Source: Vulcanimicrobiota bacterium (GTDB lineage: Bacteria > Vulcanimicrobiota > Vulcanimicrobiia > Vulcanimicrobiales > Vulcanimicrobiaceae). From it: a DNA stretch of 64,000 bases. The position numbers were made by a program, and so were the translations under genes. The number at the start of each line of letters is the position of its first letter. The first letter of the stretch is position 1. Shown here piece after piece: positions 24,503-32,444 of the stretch. The notes beneath the pieces are model-generated. The model ran no database searches and was not told the origin of the DNA. It saw only the letters and a list, made by a program, of their open reading frames with translations. The stretch spans positions 186,001-250,000 of the forward strand of contig DAHUXH010000013.1 of assembly GCA_027307235.1 (NCBI GenBank), written 5' to 3'.

Positions 24503-24856
24503 ATGCCGGAAGGTCTGCTGTGGAACTATGTGACCGCGCTCGCGGTCGTGGGGCTCTTGCTCCTCGGCCTCTATTCGGTCGTCTCCACCTTGGCCCGCGG
24601 CCGGATCGTGTCCGGCTCGCAGAAGCATTTGGTATCCGTGATCGCGTCAACCGTGCTTTCGCAGCACACGACGCTGCACGTCGTCAAAGTCGGCTCACGG
24701 TATTTTCTGGTGGGCGGCGGTTCGGGCAATCTCGCGATGCTCTCCGAATTGCCGTCGAACGAGGTTGAACCGTGGATCGACGAGCAGCGCGCAACGCTGA
24801 CTCGCCAGACCGATGCGATCGCCGGTGTCCTGCGCCGGATGAGACTGCGGCGTTGA
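24503..24856 (+). CDS. fliO: Flagellar biosynthesis protein FliO
   Basis: 117-residue small membrane protein that helps assemble the FliP ring. One N-terminal helix (NYVTALAVVGLLLLGLYSVVSTL) is followed by a basic segment and a compact cytoplasmic domain with STVLSQHTTLHVVKVGSRYFLVGG, the FliO pattern (L...LHVV..G...LVG). Its stop overlaps the fliP start. Confidence 0.85.
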   Translation: MPEGLLWNYVTALAVVGLLLLGLYSVVSTLARGRIVSGSQKHLVSVIASTVLSQHTTLHVVKVGSRYFLVGGGSGNLAMLSELPSNEVEPWIDEQRATLTRQTDAIAGVLRRMRLRR

Positions 24857-25668
24857 GGTTGCGCGCGCTCGGCGTTGCGTTCTTGCGCCGTCATCGATGG
24901 ATACTGCTCGGCTTTGCGGCGGCGGCGCTCGCACTGTTCGTCGTTCCGGAACTCGCGCGCGCGCAGACCGCTCCCACCGCTCCCACCGTGCCGATCCCGA
25001 ACATCAACATCGGCCTCGGCCAAGCGAAGAACCCAAGCCAAGTCGTCGGCGCGCTGCAAATCTTGCTGCTGCTCACGGTGCTCACGCTAGCGCCGACGCT
25101 GCTGGTGCTGGTGACGTCGTTCACGCGCATCGTGATCGTGCTGTCGTTCGTGCGCCAGGCGCTCGGCACGCAACAGGTGCCGCCGAACCAAGTTCTGGTC
25201 GGTCTCGCGCTACTGCTGACGTTCTTCGTGATGAACCCGGTCATACGCGACGTCAACATTAACGCGCTCCAGCCGTATCTGCAGAACAAGATCTCGCAGC
25301 AGGTCGCGTTTGACCGTGCCTCGCAGCCGCTTCGGGCGTTCATGTTCAAGCAGACCCGCGAGAAAGACATCCAGCTCTTTTACTCGATGACCAAAGAGCC
25401 GCGCCCGGCCCAGCAGCGCGACGTTCCCAGCTACATCCTGGTGCCGGCGTTCGTCCTCTCCGAACTCAAGACGGCGTTCATCATCGGTTTCGCGATCTAC
25501 GTGCCGTTCGTCGTGATCGATATGGTGATCGCAGCCGTCTTGCTCTCGATGGGCATGATGATGATTCCGCCGATCATCATCTCGCTGCCGTTCAAGATCT
25601 TGGTCTTCCTTTTGGTCGACGGATGGAACTTGGTCGTGGGCGCGCTCTTCCAGAGTTTCCGGCAGTGA
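24853..25668 (+). CDS. fliP: Flagellar export gate protein FliP
   Basis: Core of the FliPQR export gate. 271 residues from TTG 24853, which overlaps the fliO stop (TTGA) and gives a signal peptide (WILLGFAAAALALFVVPELARAQ), as most FliP proteins have. Motifs: TSFTRIVIVLSFVRQALGTQ, PPNQVLVGLALLLTFFVM, ILVPAFVLSELKTAFIIGF and MMMIPPIIISLPFKILVFLL. The in-frame start at 24772 would lie deep inside fliO and lengthen the N-terminus with a non-conserved Arg/Asp-rich stretch, so I reject it. Confidence 0.95.
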   Translation: MRLRALGVAFLRRHRWILLGFAAAALALFVVPELARAQTAPTAPTVPIPNINIGLGQAKNPSQVVGALQILLLLTVLTLAPTLLVLVTSFTRIVIVLSFVRQALGTQQVPPNQVLVGLALLLTFFVMNPVIRDVNINALQPYLQNKISQQVAFDRASQPLRAFMFKQTREKDIQLFYSMTKEPRPAQQRDVPSYILVPAFVLSELKTAFIIGFAIYVPFVVIDMVIAAVLLSMGMMMIPPIIISLPFKILVFLLVDGWNLVVGALFQSFRQ

Positions 25669-25675
25669 ATCGCGC

Positions 25676-25945
25676 ATGAGCTACGGAGAAGCGATCTCGT
25701 TCGGCCAGCAGGCGATCTTGACGGCATTCGTCGTCGCCGCACCGGTGCTGATCCTGAGCATGATCGTCGGCTTGACCATCTCGATCGTTCAAGCGGTAAC
25801 GCAAATCCAGGAACCGACGCTGACGTTCATTCCGAAGATTTTGGTTTCAGCCTTGGCGATCTTGTTCTTCGGCCCGTTCATGCTCGGGTTGCTCACCGAC
25901 TTCACGGCGCGCATGATCACGAGCATTCCGACTCTCGTCCGATAA
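25676..25945 (+). CDS. fliQ: Flagellar export gate protein FliQ
   Basis: 89 residues, two membrane helices (FVVAAPVLILSMIVGLTISIV and VSALAILFFGPFMLGLL) linked by QAVTQIQEPTLTFIPKI, the FliQ family signature. It packs around the FliP5-FliR ring of the type III gate. Gaps of 7 and 4 bp to fliP and fliR. Confidence 0.95.
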   Translation: MSYGEAISFGQQAILTAFVVAAPVLILSMIVGLTISIVQAVTQIQEPTLTFIPKILVSALAILFFGPFMLGLLTDFTARMITSIPTLVR

Positions 25946-25949
25946 TCGT

Positions 25950-26729
25950 ATGCCCGACGTTTTCGGCCTGACGGTAGCGCAGCTCGAGACGTTCTTTTTC
26001 ATCTTTCTGCGCGTCAGCGTGATGCTCTCGATCTTTCCGATTTTTTCATCGGTGCAGATTCCACGCTTGGCGCGGGTCGGTTTCGGTCTGCTTATCGCCT
26101 TCGTGCTTTACGGCAGCGTGCCGCTGATGACGCCGCTCACGAGCTTCTATGATCTGCTGGCGGCCACGGTGTCACAGGCGTTGCTCGGCATGATCGTCGG
26201 CTTCGTCGCATCGCTGGTCTTCTTGGGCGTGCAATTCGCGGGCGAGATCATCGACATCGAGATTGGGTTCGCGGTTGCGAACATCATCAGCCCGCAGACA
26301 CAGCAGCAAGTCACGGTCATCGGTGAGTTTCAACTGACGATCGCGACGCTGCTCTTCCTGATCAGCGATGCGCACCACCTCTTGCTCCAGGGTATCTCGG
26401 GATCGTTCAACGTGCTGCCGCTGCCCTACATCGCGCTGCACCCGGCGATCGCGGGGAATGTGACCATCTTCCTATCAAGTGCGATCAGCGACATCGTAAA
26501 AATCGCCGCGCCGCCCGCCGTCGCGCTGTTCCTGACGAACGTCGCGCTTGCGTTCATGGCGCGCGTCGCGCCGCAGATGAACGTCTTCGTCGTGGGGTTT
26601 CCGATTCAAGTCGGAATCGGCCTGATCCTGATCGCCGTCAGCCTGCCCATTCTCGGCGACGTCATGCCGCAGATGTTCGCCCAAGTCCCCCAGCAGATGA
26701 ACCAAATCATGCAAGACCTCCGAGTCTAA
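25950..26729 (+). CDS. fliR: Flagellar export gate protein FliR
   Basis: 259 residues with six or more hydrophobic helices; the signatures FFFIFLRVSVMLSIFPIFSS, GMIVGFVASLVFLGVQFAGEI and NVFVVGFPIQVGIGLILI are typical of FliR. Completes fliOPQR. Normally followed by flhB; here an opposing lipoprotein gene and repeat copy E intervene. Confidence 0.94.
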   Translation: MPDVFGLTVAQLETFFFIFLRVSVMLSIFPIFSSVQIPRLARVGFGLLIAFVLYGSVPLMTPLTSFYDLLAATVSQALLGMIVGFVASLVFLGVQFAGEIIDIEIGFAVANIISPQTQQQVTVIGEFQLTIATLLFLISDAHHLLLQGISGSFNVLPLPYIALHPAIAGNVTIFLSSAISDIVKIAAPPAVALFLTNVALAFMARVAPQMNVFVVGFPIQVGIGLILIAVSLPILGDVMPQMFAQVPQQMNQIMQDLRV

Positions 26730-26774
26730 CCCACTCCACCACGAGGTAAAAACTTCAGCTCAGCCCCCACCTAT

Positions 26775-26878
26775 TAGGAAGTCGCGGTTTGCGTCAGGCC
26801 GAGGCGCGGAGAGCCGAAGTGTACTTCGGTACACGAGGCTCTCCGCAACGAAGGCCTGGCGCAAATCCCCGGCTTCCC
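26775..26878 (+). repeat. Intergenic palindromic element, copy E (UNCG hairpin family)
   Basis: About 104-bp palindrome between the convergent ends of fliR and the propeller lipoprotein gene. The core is identical to copy D except at the apex: GTGTAC-TTCG-GTACAC (26819-26834), so UACG has become UUCG, another member of the stable cUNCGg loops. Outer arms (GGAAGTCGCGGTTTGCG and partner) are less well paired than in the other copies. It ends two bases from the stop of the minus-strand gene. Confidence 0.9.
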
Positions 26879-26880
26879 CG

Positions 26881-27897
26881 CTAGAAGTAGGTGAATTGGC
26901 CGATCGCGTTGCCCGTCGTCTCGGTGAAGTACAGGCGCTGATCGAGACCGATGGTGAGCGCGGTCGCGCCGCTGCCGGCGGTCGGAATGGTCGACAGATG
27001 GGTGACGGTGTTGCTGGTCACGTTGAATTGCAGAATCGCATTGGCGCCCGAGTCGGCGATATAGAAGTTGCCATCGGCGCCGCGGACGAGTCCGAGCGGC
27101 GTCACCGCTCCCGCGAGCGAGTAGTCCGTCGCGGTGCCGCCCACGGTCATGCGCGCGATTTTCTTGGCGCCGGTTTCGACGAACCACAGCGCGTTGTCGC
27201 TGCCGTTGACGATGAAGATCGGATCGGCGTTCGCCGTTGGAGTGGGAAACTCGACGATGCCGGGCGTCGCGGCCGTCGCGGTCGGTGCGATGCGGCCGAC
27301 CTTCGAAGCGTTCGCCTCGGTGAACCACAGATTTCCGTCTTGGCCGGTTGTGATGTCGGCTGGTCCGGCGTTTGCCGTCGGGATCGCGAACTCGGTGAGC
27401 GTGCCGTTGGCGATGCGCCCGATCAGATTGGCGCTCTGCTCGGTGAACCATAGGTTGCCGTCGGGTCCGACGGTGATACCGCCGGGATTGGACGCCGGCG
27501 AGGTGAGGGCGAAACTGGTGAAGAGCTTCGTCACGGGATTGTACTCGCCGATCGCTCCCGCGCCGCTCTCGGTGAACCACAGGTTGCCGTCGGCGGTGCG
27601 GGTGATGCCGCTTGGGGCCGCTCCGCCGGTTGGGATCACGGCCTGCGTGATCGACCCCGTGCTGGTGAGTTGCCCGAGCAGATTGGCGCCTCGTTCCGTG
27701 AACCACAGCGTTCCGTCGGGCGCACTGACGATCACCGCCGGCGCCGAGTTGAGCTGCGGGAGCGGGAACTCGGCCGCGACGGCGGGCGGGTTGGGCGGCG
27801 GGGCGGTGGGCGTCGCGTTGACCAGGGTGCCCTTACATGCCGAAAGCATGGCGGCTCCGAGACCAAGGGCGATGACCAACCTGGGGGTACGATTCAC
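26881..27897 (-). CDS. Lipoprotein with seven-bladed Vgb-like beta-propeller
   Basis: 338 residues. N-terminal lipobox LGLGAAMLSACKG predicts lipid anchoring at Cys21, then a Pro/Ala linker and seven ~42-residue blades of the form DGNLWFTE-x-GANxIGRI-x-TEF-x-GPxDITxG, the virginiamycin B lyase (streptogramin lyase) fold. Streptogramin lyases need specific His/Glu residues; I could not confirm them, and the family is mostly of unknown function, so antibiotic resistance should not be assumed. It interrupts the flagellar genes between fliR and flhB on the opposite strand, and a longer homologue is at 41893. Confidence 0.85.
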   Translation of the reverse strand: MNRTPRLVIALGLGAAMLSACKGTLVNATPTAPPPNPPAVAAEFPLPQLNSAPAVIVSAPDGTLWFTERGANLLGQLTSTGSITQAVIPTGGAAPSGITRTADGNLWFTESGAGAIGEYNPVTKLFTSFALTSPASNPGGITVGPDGNLWFTEQSANLIGRIANGTLTEFAIPTANAGPADITTGQDGNLWFTEANASKVGRIAPTATAATPGIVEFPTPTANADPIFIVNGSDNALWFVETGAKKIARMTVGGTATDYSLAGAVTPLGLVRGADGNFYIADSGANAILQFNVTSNTVTHLSTIPTAGSGATALTIGLDQRLYFTETTGNAIGQFTYF

Positions 27898-28052
27898 GAA
27901 GAAGTCTCCTCGAAAGAGCGAAAGCAGCGCCGCGCGCCGACGGCCTCACTTATTGGCAGGCCGCGCGGCCATTCCCGCAAGCCGGGGACGCGAAGAACGC
28001 GGCGATTCAGCCGAAAACGTAAAGGAAACGATGGCGAAGAACAGAGCGTTCG

Positions 28053-29117
28053 ATGCCGAAGCCTGACCAAACCGAGAAGGCGACACCAAAGCGCCTTTCC
28101 GAGGCGCGTCAGCGAGGCCAGGTTGCCCGAAGCACGGAGTTGGCCGGCGCGGTCGTCTTTTTCGCGTCGGTCTTCGTATTGAATGCGTTCGCGGGCAGCA
28201 GTATCACCGGGATCGGCAACGTGCTGCGCTCCGCGATAGCCAACGCGTTCACGCTCGACACGCTGACGATACGCTCGGTGTGGCTGCTCTTCGTGCAGGC
28301 ACTTGCCGGAGCGGGATTCCTGTTAGCGTTTCTCTTCGCCGTGTCGCTGGTTGTCGCGCTCGCCGTGAACTTTCTGCAAGTGGGGTTTCTCTTCACGCTC
28401 AAACCGTTGCAACCCAGCTTCAGCAAAATCAATCCGCTCAGCGGGTTCAAGCGTATCTTTTCCAAACAGGTCGTCGCCAATCTCGCCAAACAATTGGTCA
28501 AATTGTCCGCGGTCGTGGTGCTGGTCTTCGGGACCATCGCGGGGAATCTCGACTTCTTCGCGCGCATCGGCAACTCGTCGCTGGGCCAGACGCTGGTCGC
28601 CGTCAGCGGCCTCATCTACGGCATCGCGTGGAAGTTCGGGCTGATGCTCGTCATCGTCGCGCTCCTCGATTACGTGTACGAACGCTGGCAGTACCACGAA
28701 GGCCTCAAAATGACCAAACAAGAGGTCAAGGACGAGGCCCGTCAATACGAGGGAAGCCCCGAGCTGCGTGGCGCCCTCAAACGCCGCCAGCGCGAGTTCG
28801 CCCGCCGGCGCATGATGCAGGCCGTTCCGCGCGCGACGGTCGTGGTCACCAATCCGACCCATTTCGCGGTGGCGATCGAATGGGACGAGGTGAAGATGGA
28901 GGCGCCGGTCGTCACGGCGAAAGGCAGCGATCTGCTCGCGAAGCGCATTCGCGAACTGGCGCGCGAATCGGGGGTCCCGATCATGGAAAATCCGCCGCTC
29001 GCGCGGACGCTGTACGACAACGTGGAGTTGGATCAGGCGATTCCGCCGAACCTGTATGCGGCGGTCGCTCAAGTCATCGCCTTCGTGTACAAACTCAAAC
29101 GCCGGACGATCGCGTAG
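28053..29117 (+). CDS. flhB: Flagellar export switch protein FlhB
   Basis: 354 residues. N-terminal membrane domain with four helices, starting KATPKRLSEARQRGQVARS. The cytoplasmic domain has the autocleavage motif NPTH (N267-P268) in VVVTNPTHFAVAIEW, and ends ENPPLARTLYDNVELDQAIP. Switches export from rod/hook to filament substrates, acting with FliK. The ribosome site before its ATG is weak; a better one (AAAGGAAACG) precedes an overlapping 11-codon frame at 28031. Confidence 0.96.
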   Translation: MPKPDQTEKATPKRLSEARQRGQVARSTELAGAVVFFASVFVLNAFAGSSITGIGNVLRSAIANAFTLDTLTIRSVWLLFVQALAGAGFLLAFLFAVSLVVALAVNFLQVGFLFTLKPLQPSFSKINPLSGFKRIFSKQVVANLAKQLVKLSAVVVLVFGTIAGNLDFFARIGNSSLGQTLVAVSGLIYGIAWKFGLMLVIVALLDYVYERWQYHEGLKMTKQEVKDEARQYEGSPELRGALKRRQREFARRRMMQAVPRATVVVTNPTHFAVAIEWDEVKMEAPVVTAKGSDLLAKRIRELARESGVPIMENPPLARTLYDNVELDQAIPPNLYAAVAQVIAFVYKLKRRTIA

Positions 29118-29131
29118 GATAGGTTCAGCAG

Positions 29132-31261
29132 ATGGCAGCCGTGCAAACCAGTGCCCCGGCCCAGGGAGGCCTCGCGCAGACCATCCGCGGGTCGATGCCG
29201 ATTTGGATCGCGGCCGCGTCGATCATGCTTGTGCTGCTGATGATCGTGCCGATCCCGTACTGGCTGCTCGACGTGCTGCTCTCGCTCAACATCGCCGTGG
29301 CGCTGGTCATCATCGGGACGACGCTGTACACGGAGCAGGCGCTGGGGTTCTCGGTCTTCCCGACGTTGCTGCTGATCATCACGCTCTTCCGGCTCTCGCT
29401 CAACATCACCGCGACGCGCTCGATCTTGCTGCACGGCTTCGCCGGCGACGTCATCGCGTTCTTCGGTCAGATCGTCGTCGGCGGAAACTACGCGGTCGGC
29501 TTCGTCGTCTTCCTGATCCTTATCATCATTCAGTTCGTCGTCATTACCAACGGCGCGGGGCGCGTGGCCGAAGTCGCGGCACGTTTCACGTTGGACGCGA
29601 TGCCCGGCAAACAGCTTGCCATCGACGCCGATCTCAACGCCGGGCTCATCACCGAAGCTGAAGCGCGGCAGCGCCGCAAAGACATCCAGCGGTCGGCCGA
29701 TTTTTACGGCGCGATGGACGGTGCTTCGAAGTTCGTTCGCGGCGACGCGATCGCCGCGCTCATCATCGTCGCGATCAACACGGTCGGCGGATTCATCGTC
29801 GGCATGGCGCAACTGCACATGACGTGGCAGCAGTCGCTGACCACGTTCACGCTGCTGACCGTCGGTGAAGGCATCGTCACGCAGGTCCCGGCGCTGCTGA
29901 TCTCGACCGCGACCGGCATCATCGTCACGCGCGCGGCATCGGAATCGAATTTCGGCACGGATTTGACGCGCCAACTCACCGCGCAGCCCAACGCGCTCTT
30001 GATCGCCTCGGTCGTCACCGCCATCTTCGGATTCGCGCGTCTCGTGCCGTTGGTGATGTTCCCGATCTCAGCGCTGCTGCTGTTCGCCTATTTCCGCCAG
30101 CGCGGCCTCCAGCGGGCGGGCCTCTTGCCGGGACCGACCGGTGTGGCGCCGGGCGCCGCACCCACGGCGACAACGGCGTCTCCCGCGCGTCCGGCTGAGA
30201 GCGTCGTGCCGTTGCTCTCGTACGACCCGATGGAACTGGAGATCGGCTTCGGCTTGATCCCGCTCGTCGATGTCAACCAAGGCGGCGATCTGCTCGAGCG
30301 CATCACGCTCATCCGCCGTCACGCCGCGCGCGATCTCGGCATCGTGGTCCCGCCGATTCGCGTGCGCGACAACCTCCAGCTCAAGCCGAGTTCGTACATC
30401 ATCAAGATTTACGGCCTGGAAGTGGCGCGAGCGGACGTGATGGTGAGCCGATTGCTCGCGATGAATCCCGGCACGGCGACGGCGCCGCTCGACGGGATCG
30501 CGACGACCGAACCGGCGTTCAATCTGCCGGCGCTGTGGATTCCCGAATCGTCGCGCGGCGAAGCCGAGATGGCCGGCTACACGGTCATCGATCCGACCAG
30601 CGTGATCGCGACGCATATCACGGAGATCATCCGTTCGCACGCGCCAGATTTGCTCGGCCGCCAAGAGACCTCGGCGCTGATGGACAATATCAAGTCGCAT
30701 TATCCGGTTGTCGTCGACGAACTCGTTCCCGGATTGCTAACCGTCGGCGAAGTCCAGCGCGTGCTTCAAAATCTCTTGCGCGAACGCATTCCGGTGCGCA
30801 ATCTCGTGCTGATTCTGGAAACGCTGGCCGATGCGGGGCGCACCAGCAAGGACGTCGACTATCTGACCGAACGCGTTCGCAGCGCGCTGGCGCGGCATAT
30901 TTGCGCGGAATACGCCGAGGACGGGCTGCTCTCGGTGATCACGGTCGACCCGCGCTTGGAGTCGCTGCTCGGCGAGGCGGTTCGTCGCGGCGAGGATGCG
31001 TACGCGCTGCTCGATCCGAACACCGTTGCGCGCGTGTATGCGTCGCTGACGCGCCAGATCGCGACCGCGCAGTCGGGCGGCTTGCATCCGATCGTGCTGA
31101 CCTCACCGTCGATTCGTCTCGCGCTCAAGCGATTGACCGAACGCGCCGCGCCGCAATTGGTGGTGCTGTCGTACTCCGAGATCGCTCCGGGATTGCGCGT
31201 GGAGTCGATCGGCCAGATCACCACCACCGAGGCCGCTCCCGAGCCGCTGACAACGCCCTAG
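29132..31261 (+). CDS. flhA: Flagellar export apparatus protein FlhA
   Basis: 709 residues. Eight N-terminal membrane helices with the FHIPEP-family segments (FPTLLLIITLFRLSLNI, VVFLILIIIQFVVITNG, RFTLDAMPGKQLAIDADLNAG, SATGIIVTRAAS as STATGIIVTRAAS). Cytoplasmic ring domain from about residue 350 with GFGLIPLVDVNQGGDLLERI, and RLALKRLTERAAPQLVVLSYSE near the end. It docks substrate-chaperone complexes. No flhF/flhG follows; the PilZ gene comes next. Confidence 0.96.
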   Translation: MAAVQTSAPAQGGLAQTIRGSMPIWIAAASIMLVLLMIVPIPYWLLDVLLSLNIAVALVIIGTTLYTEQALGFSVFPTLLLIITLFRLSLNITATRSILLHGFAGDVIAFFGQIVVGGNYAVGFVVFLILIIIQFVVITNGAGRVAEVAARFTLDAMPGKQLAIDADLNAGLITEAEARQRRKDIQRSADFYGAMDGASKFVRGDAIAALIIVAINTVGGFIVGMAQLHMTWQQSLTTFTLLTVGEGIVTQVPALLISTATGIIVTRAASESNFGTDLTRQLTAQPNALLIASVVTAIFGFARLVPLVMFPISALLLFAYFRQRGLQRAGLLPGPTGVAPGAAPTATTASPARPAESVVPLLSYDPMELEIGFGLIPLVDVNQGGDLLERITLIRRHAARDLGIVVPPIRVRDNLQLKPSSYIIKIYGLEVARADVMVSRLLAMNPGTATAPLDGIATTEPAFNLPALWIPESSRGEAEMAGYTVIDPTSVIATHITEIIRSHAPDLLGRQETSALMDNIKSHYPVVVDELVPGLLTVGEVQRVLQNLLRERIPVRNLVLILETLADAGRTSKDVDYLTERVRSALARHICAEYAEDGLLSVITVDPRLESLLGEAVRRGEDAYALLDPNTVARVYASLTRQIATAQSGGLHPIVLTSPSIRLALKRLTERAAPQLVVLSYSEIAPGLRVESIGQITTTEAAPEPLTTP

Positions 31262-31289
31262 GCCTAGGCCCACGTGATGTCGTAGACCC

Positions 31290-31964
31290 GTGTCGATGTT
31301 CAAGTCGCTCTTCGGCGGTGGCCGTTCCAAGATCCCACTCTCGGAGCTTCCGCAACTGCATTCGTTTGTCGAAGTCAAGGCCGGTGGCCGGCCTACCCGG
31401 TCGGTGGCCGTCGAGAAGGTCGGGCCGAGCGATATCGTCACAGCGGAAGCCCTCGGGAAGCCTGGCGAAACGGTCGTGGTCGTCTACACCACGCCGATGG
31501 GACGCTACCGCTTTCAGTCCCGCATCGCATCGGTGCAGGCCGGCACGACGACCGTCGCCATGCCCGCGTCGGTCTCGCAACTGAGCGACGCCGTCGGCGG
31601 TGCTCAGAAGCGTTCGAGCTTGAGGATGGATGCGCTCGTCACCGGGCAATGGCGGTTTGCTCCCGCCAAGAAAGGGATCGGGACGTACGCGCGTGCCAGT
31701 ATTCGCGACATTAGCCGGGGCGGCTGCTCCTTGATTCTCGATCGCGAACTGCCGCGCGGCAGCATGGTGGAAGTAAAGCTTTTGTTGAGAAGCGACGCCA
31801 ACATTGAGCTCTTGGCTGAGGTCATGCGCACGCAGACGATCGAAACGTCGGGCAAAATCTCGCACGGATTGCGGTTTCTCGGGCCTACGCCGGAGCAGGA
31901 CCACGCCATACTCGACTTCATCAACAAGAAGCAGACCGATCTTCGCAGCCGCGGCCTCGCCTAG
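31290..31964 (+). CDS. PilZ-domain protein, YcgR-like flagellar brake
   Basis: 224 residues (GTG 31290; ATG 31296 is equally likely). An N-terminal YcgR-N/PilZN-like beta domain (residues ~10-100) precedes a PilZ domain with both c-di-GMP-binding motifs: KRSSLR (RxxxR) and DISRGG (D/NxSxxG). It would bind c-di-GMP and slow the motor by contact with the switch or stator. Position after flhA and before cheY supports motility control. Confidence 0.87.
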   Translation: MSMFKSLFGGGRSKIPLSELPQLHSFVEVKAGGRPTRSVAVEKVGPSDIVTAEALGKPGETVVVVYTTPMGRYRFQSRIASVQAGTTTVAMPASVSQLSDAVGGAQKRSSLRMDALVTGQWRFAPAKKGIGTYARASIRDISRGGCSLILDRELPRGSMVEVKLLLRSDANIELLAEVMRTQTIETSGKISHGLRFLGPTPEQDHAILDFINKKQTDLRSRGLA

Positions 31965-31979
31965 GAGGGGCGGCTCCCT

Positions 31980-32007
31980 TAAAGGACAGTGGTCGGAGAG
32001 CCGAAAA
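31980..32007 (+). promoter_or_regulatory. Putative sigma-28 (FliA-type) promoter for che operon
   Basis: TAAAGGAC (31980-31987), a 12-base spacer and GCCGAAAA (32000-32007; 7 of 8 to GCCGATAA), 75 bp before cheY. The remaining leader contains GTGG/CCAC complementarity (about 31990-32026) and a CACG-TTGT-CGTG hairpin (32061-32072) just before the ribosome site; I do not recognise it as a known riboswitch. Confidence 0.48.
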
Positions 32008-32081
32008 GGTGAGCAAGGACGGTCCACACCCGGAATTCGGATTGTACACGGATCGTCGTCACGTTGTCGTGGGAGCAAGGG

Positions 32082-32444
32082 ATGAGCAAGAGGGTCCTCA
32101 TCGTCGATGACGCCGTCGTCATGCGCATGATGATCAAAGGCATTTTGTCGAAGAACGGCTTCGATATCGTCGGCGAAGCGCAAAACGGTGCAGAAGCGGT
32201 CGACAAGTACAAACAGTTATCGCCGGACCTGGTGACGATGGACATGGTCATGCCGGAGATGGACGGCATCACCGCCGTCAAGAACATCGTGGCCATGGAT
32301 CCAAACGCGAAGATCATCATGTGCACCTCGATGGGTCAACAAGCGCTCGTGGTCGAGGCTATACAAGCCGGAGCGAAGTCGTTCATCACCAAGCCGTTCC
32401 AGCCGCCGAAGATTCTCGAGACCATCGCGAAGGTGCTGTCATGA
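32082..32444 (+). CDS. cheY: Chemotaxis response regulator CheY
   Basis: 120-residue stand-alone receiver. VLIVDDAVVMRMMIKGIL holds D9/D10, the phospho-acceptor is D54 in TMDMVMPEMDGI, followed by CTSMGQ (switch Thr/Ser) and FITKPFQPPKI (catalytic Lys). ATG 32082 follows AAGGG closely. The stop overlaps cheC (ATGA). It carries the CheA signal to FliM/FliY. Confidence 0.95.
   Translation: MSKRVLIVDDAVVMRMMIKGILSKNGFDIVGEAQNGAEAVDKYKQLSPDLVTMDMVMPEMDGITAVKNIVAMDPNAKIIMCTSMGQQALVVEAIQAGAKSFITKPFQPPKILETIAKVLS

Noticed and set aside
2357-26878. Recurring peptide RRASCTVVHFGSPRLGLT in several short reading frames, suggesting a protein family
   Set aside because: These are translations of the palindromic element in whatever frame runs through it; they sit in antisense or intergenic frames with no start context.
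26881-27897. Virginiamycin B lyase antibiotic-resistance gene
   Set aside because: The fold matches, but the catalytic residues could not be confirmed and most such lipoproteins are not lyases; kept as Vgb-like propeller only.
27134-28066. Plus-strand frame (310 codons) covering the propeller lipoprotein gene
   Set aside because: It is the antisense of the repeat-bearing minus-strand gene, whose lipobox and seven blades are convincing; only its last 11 codons are of interest as a possible flhB leader.
31965-32081. Possible c-di-GMP riboswitch before cheY, given the PilZ gene upstream
   Set aside because: No GEMM-I or GEMM-II core motif could be found; only short GTGG/CCAC and CACG/CGTG complementarities.
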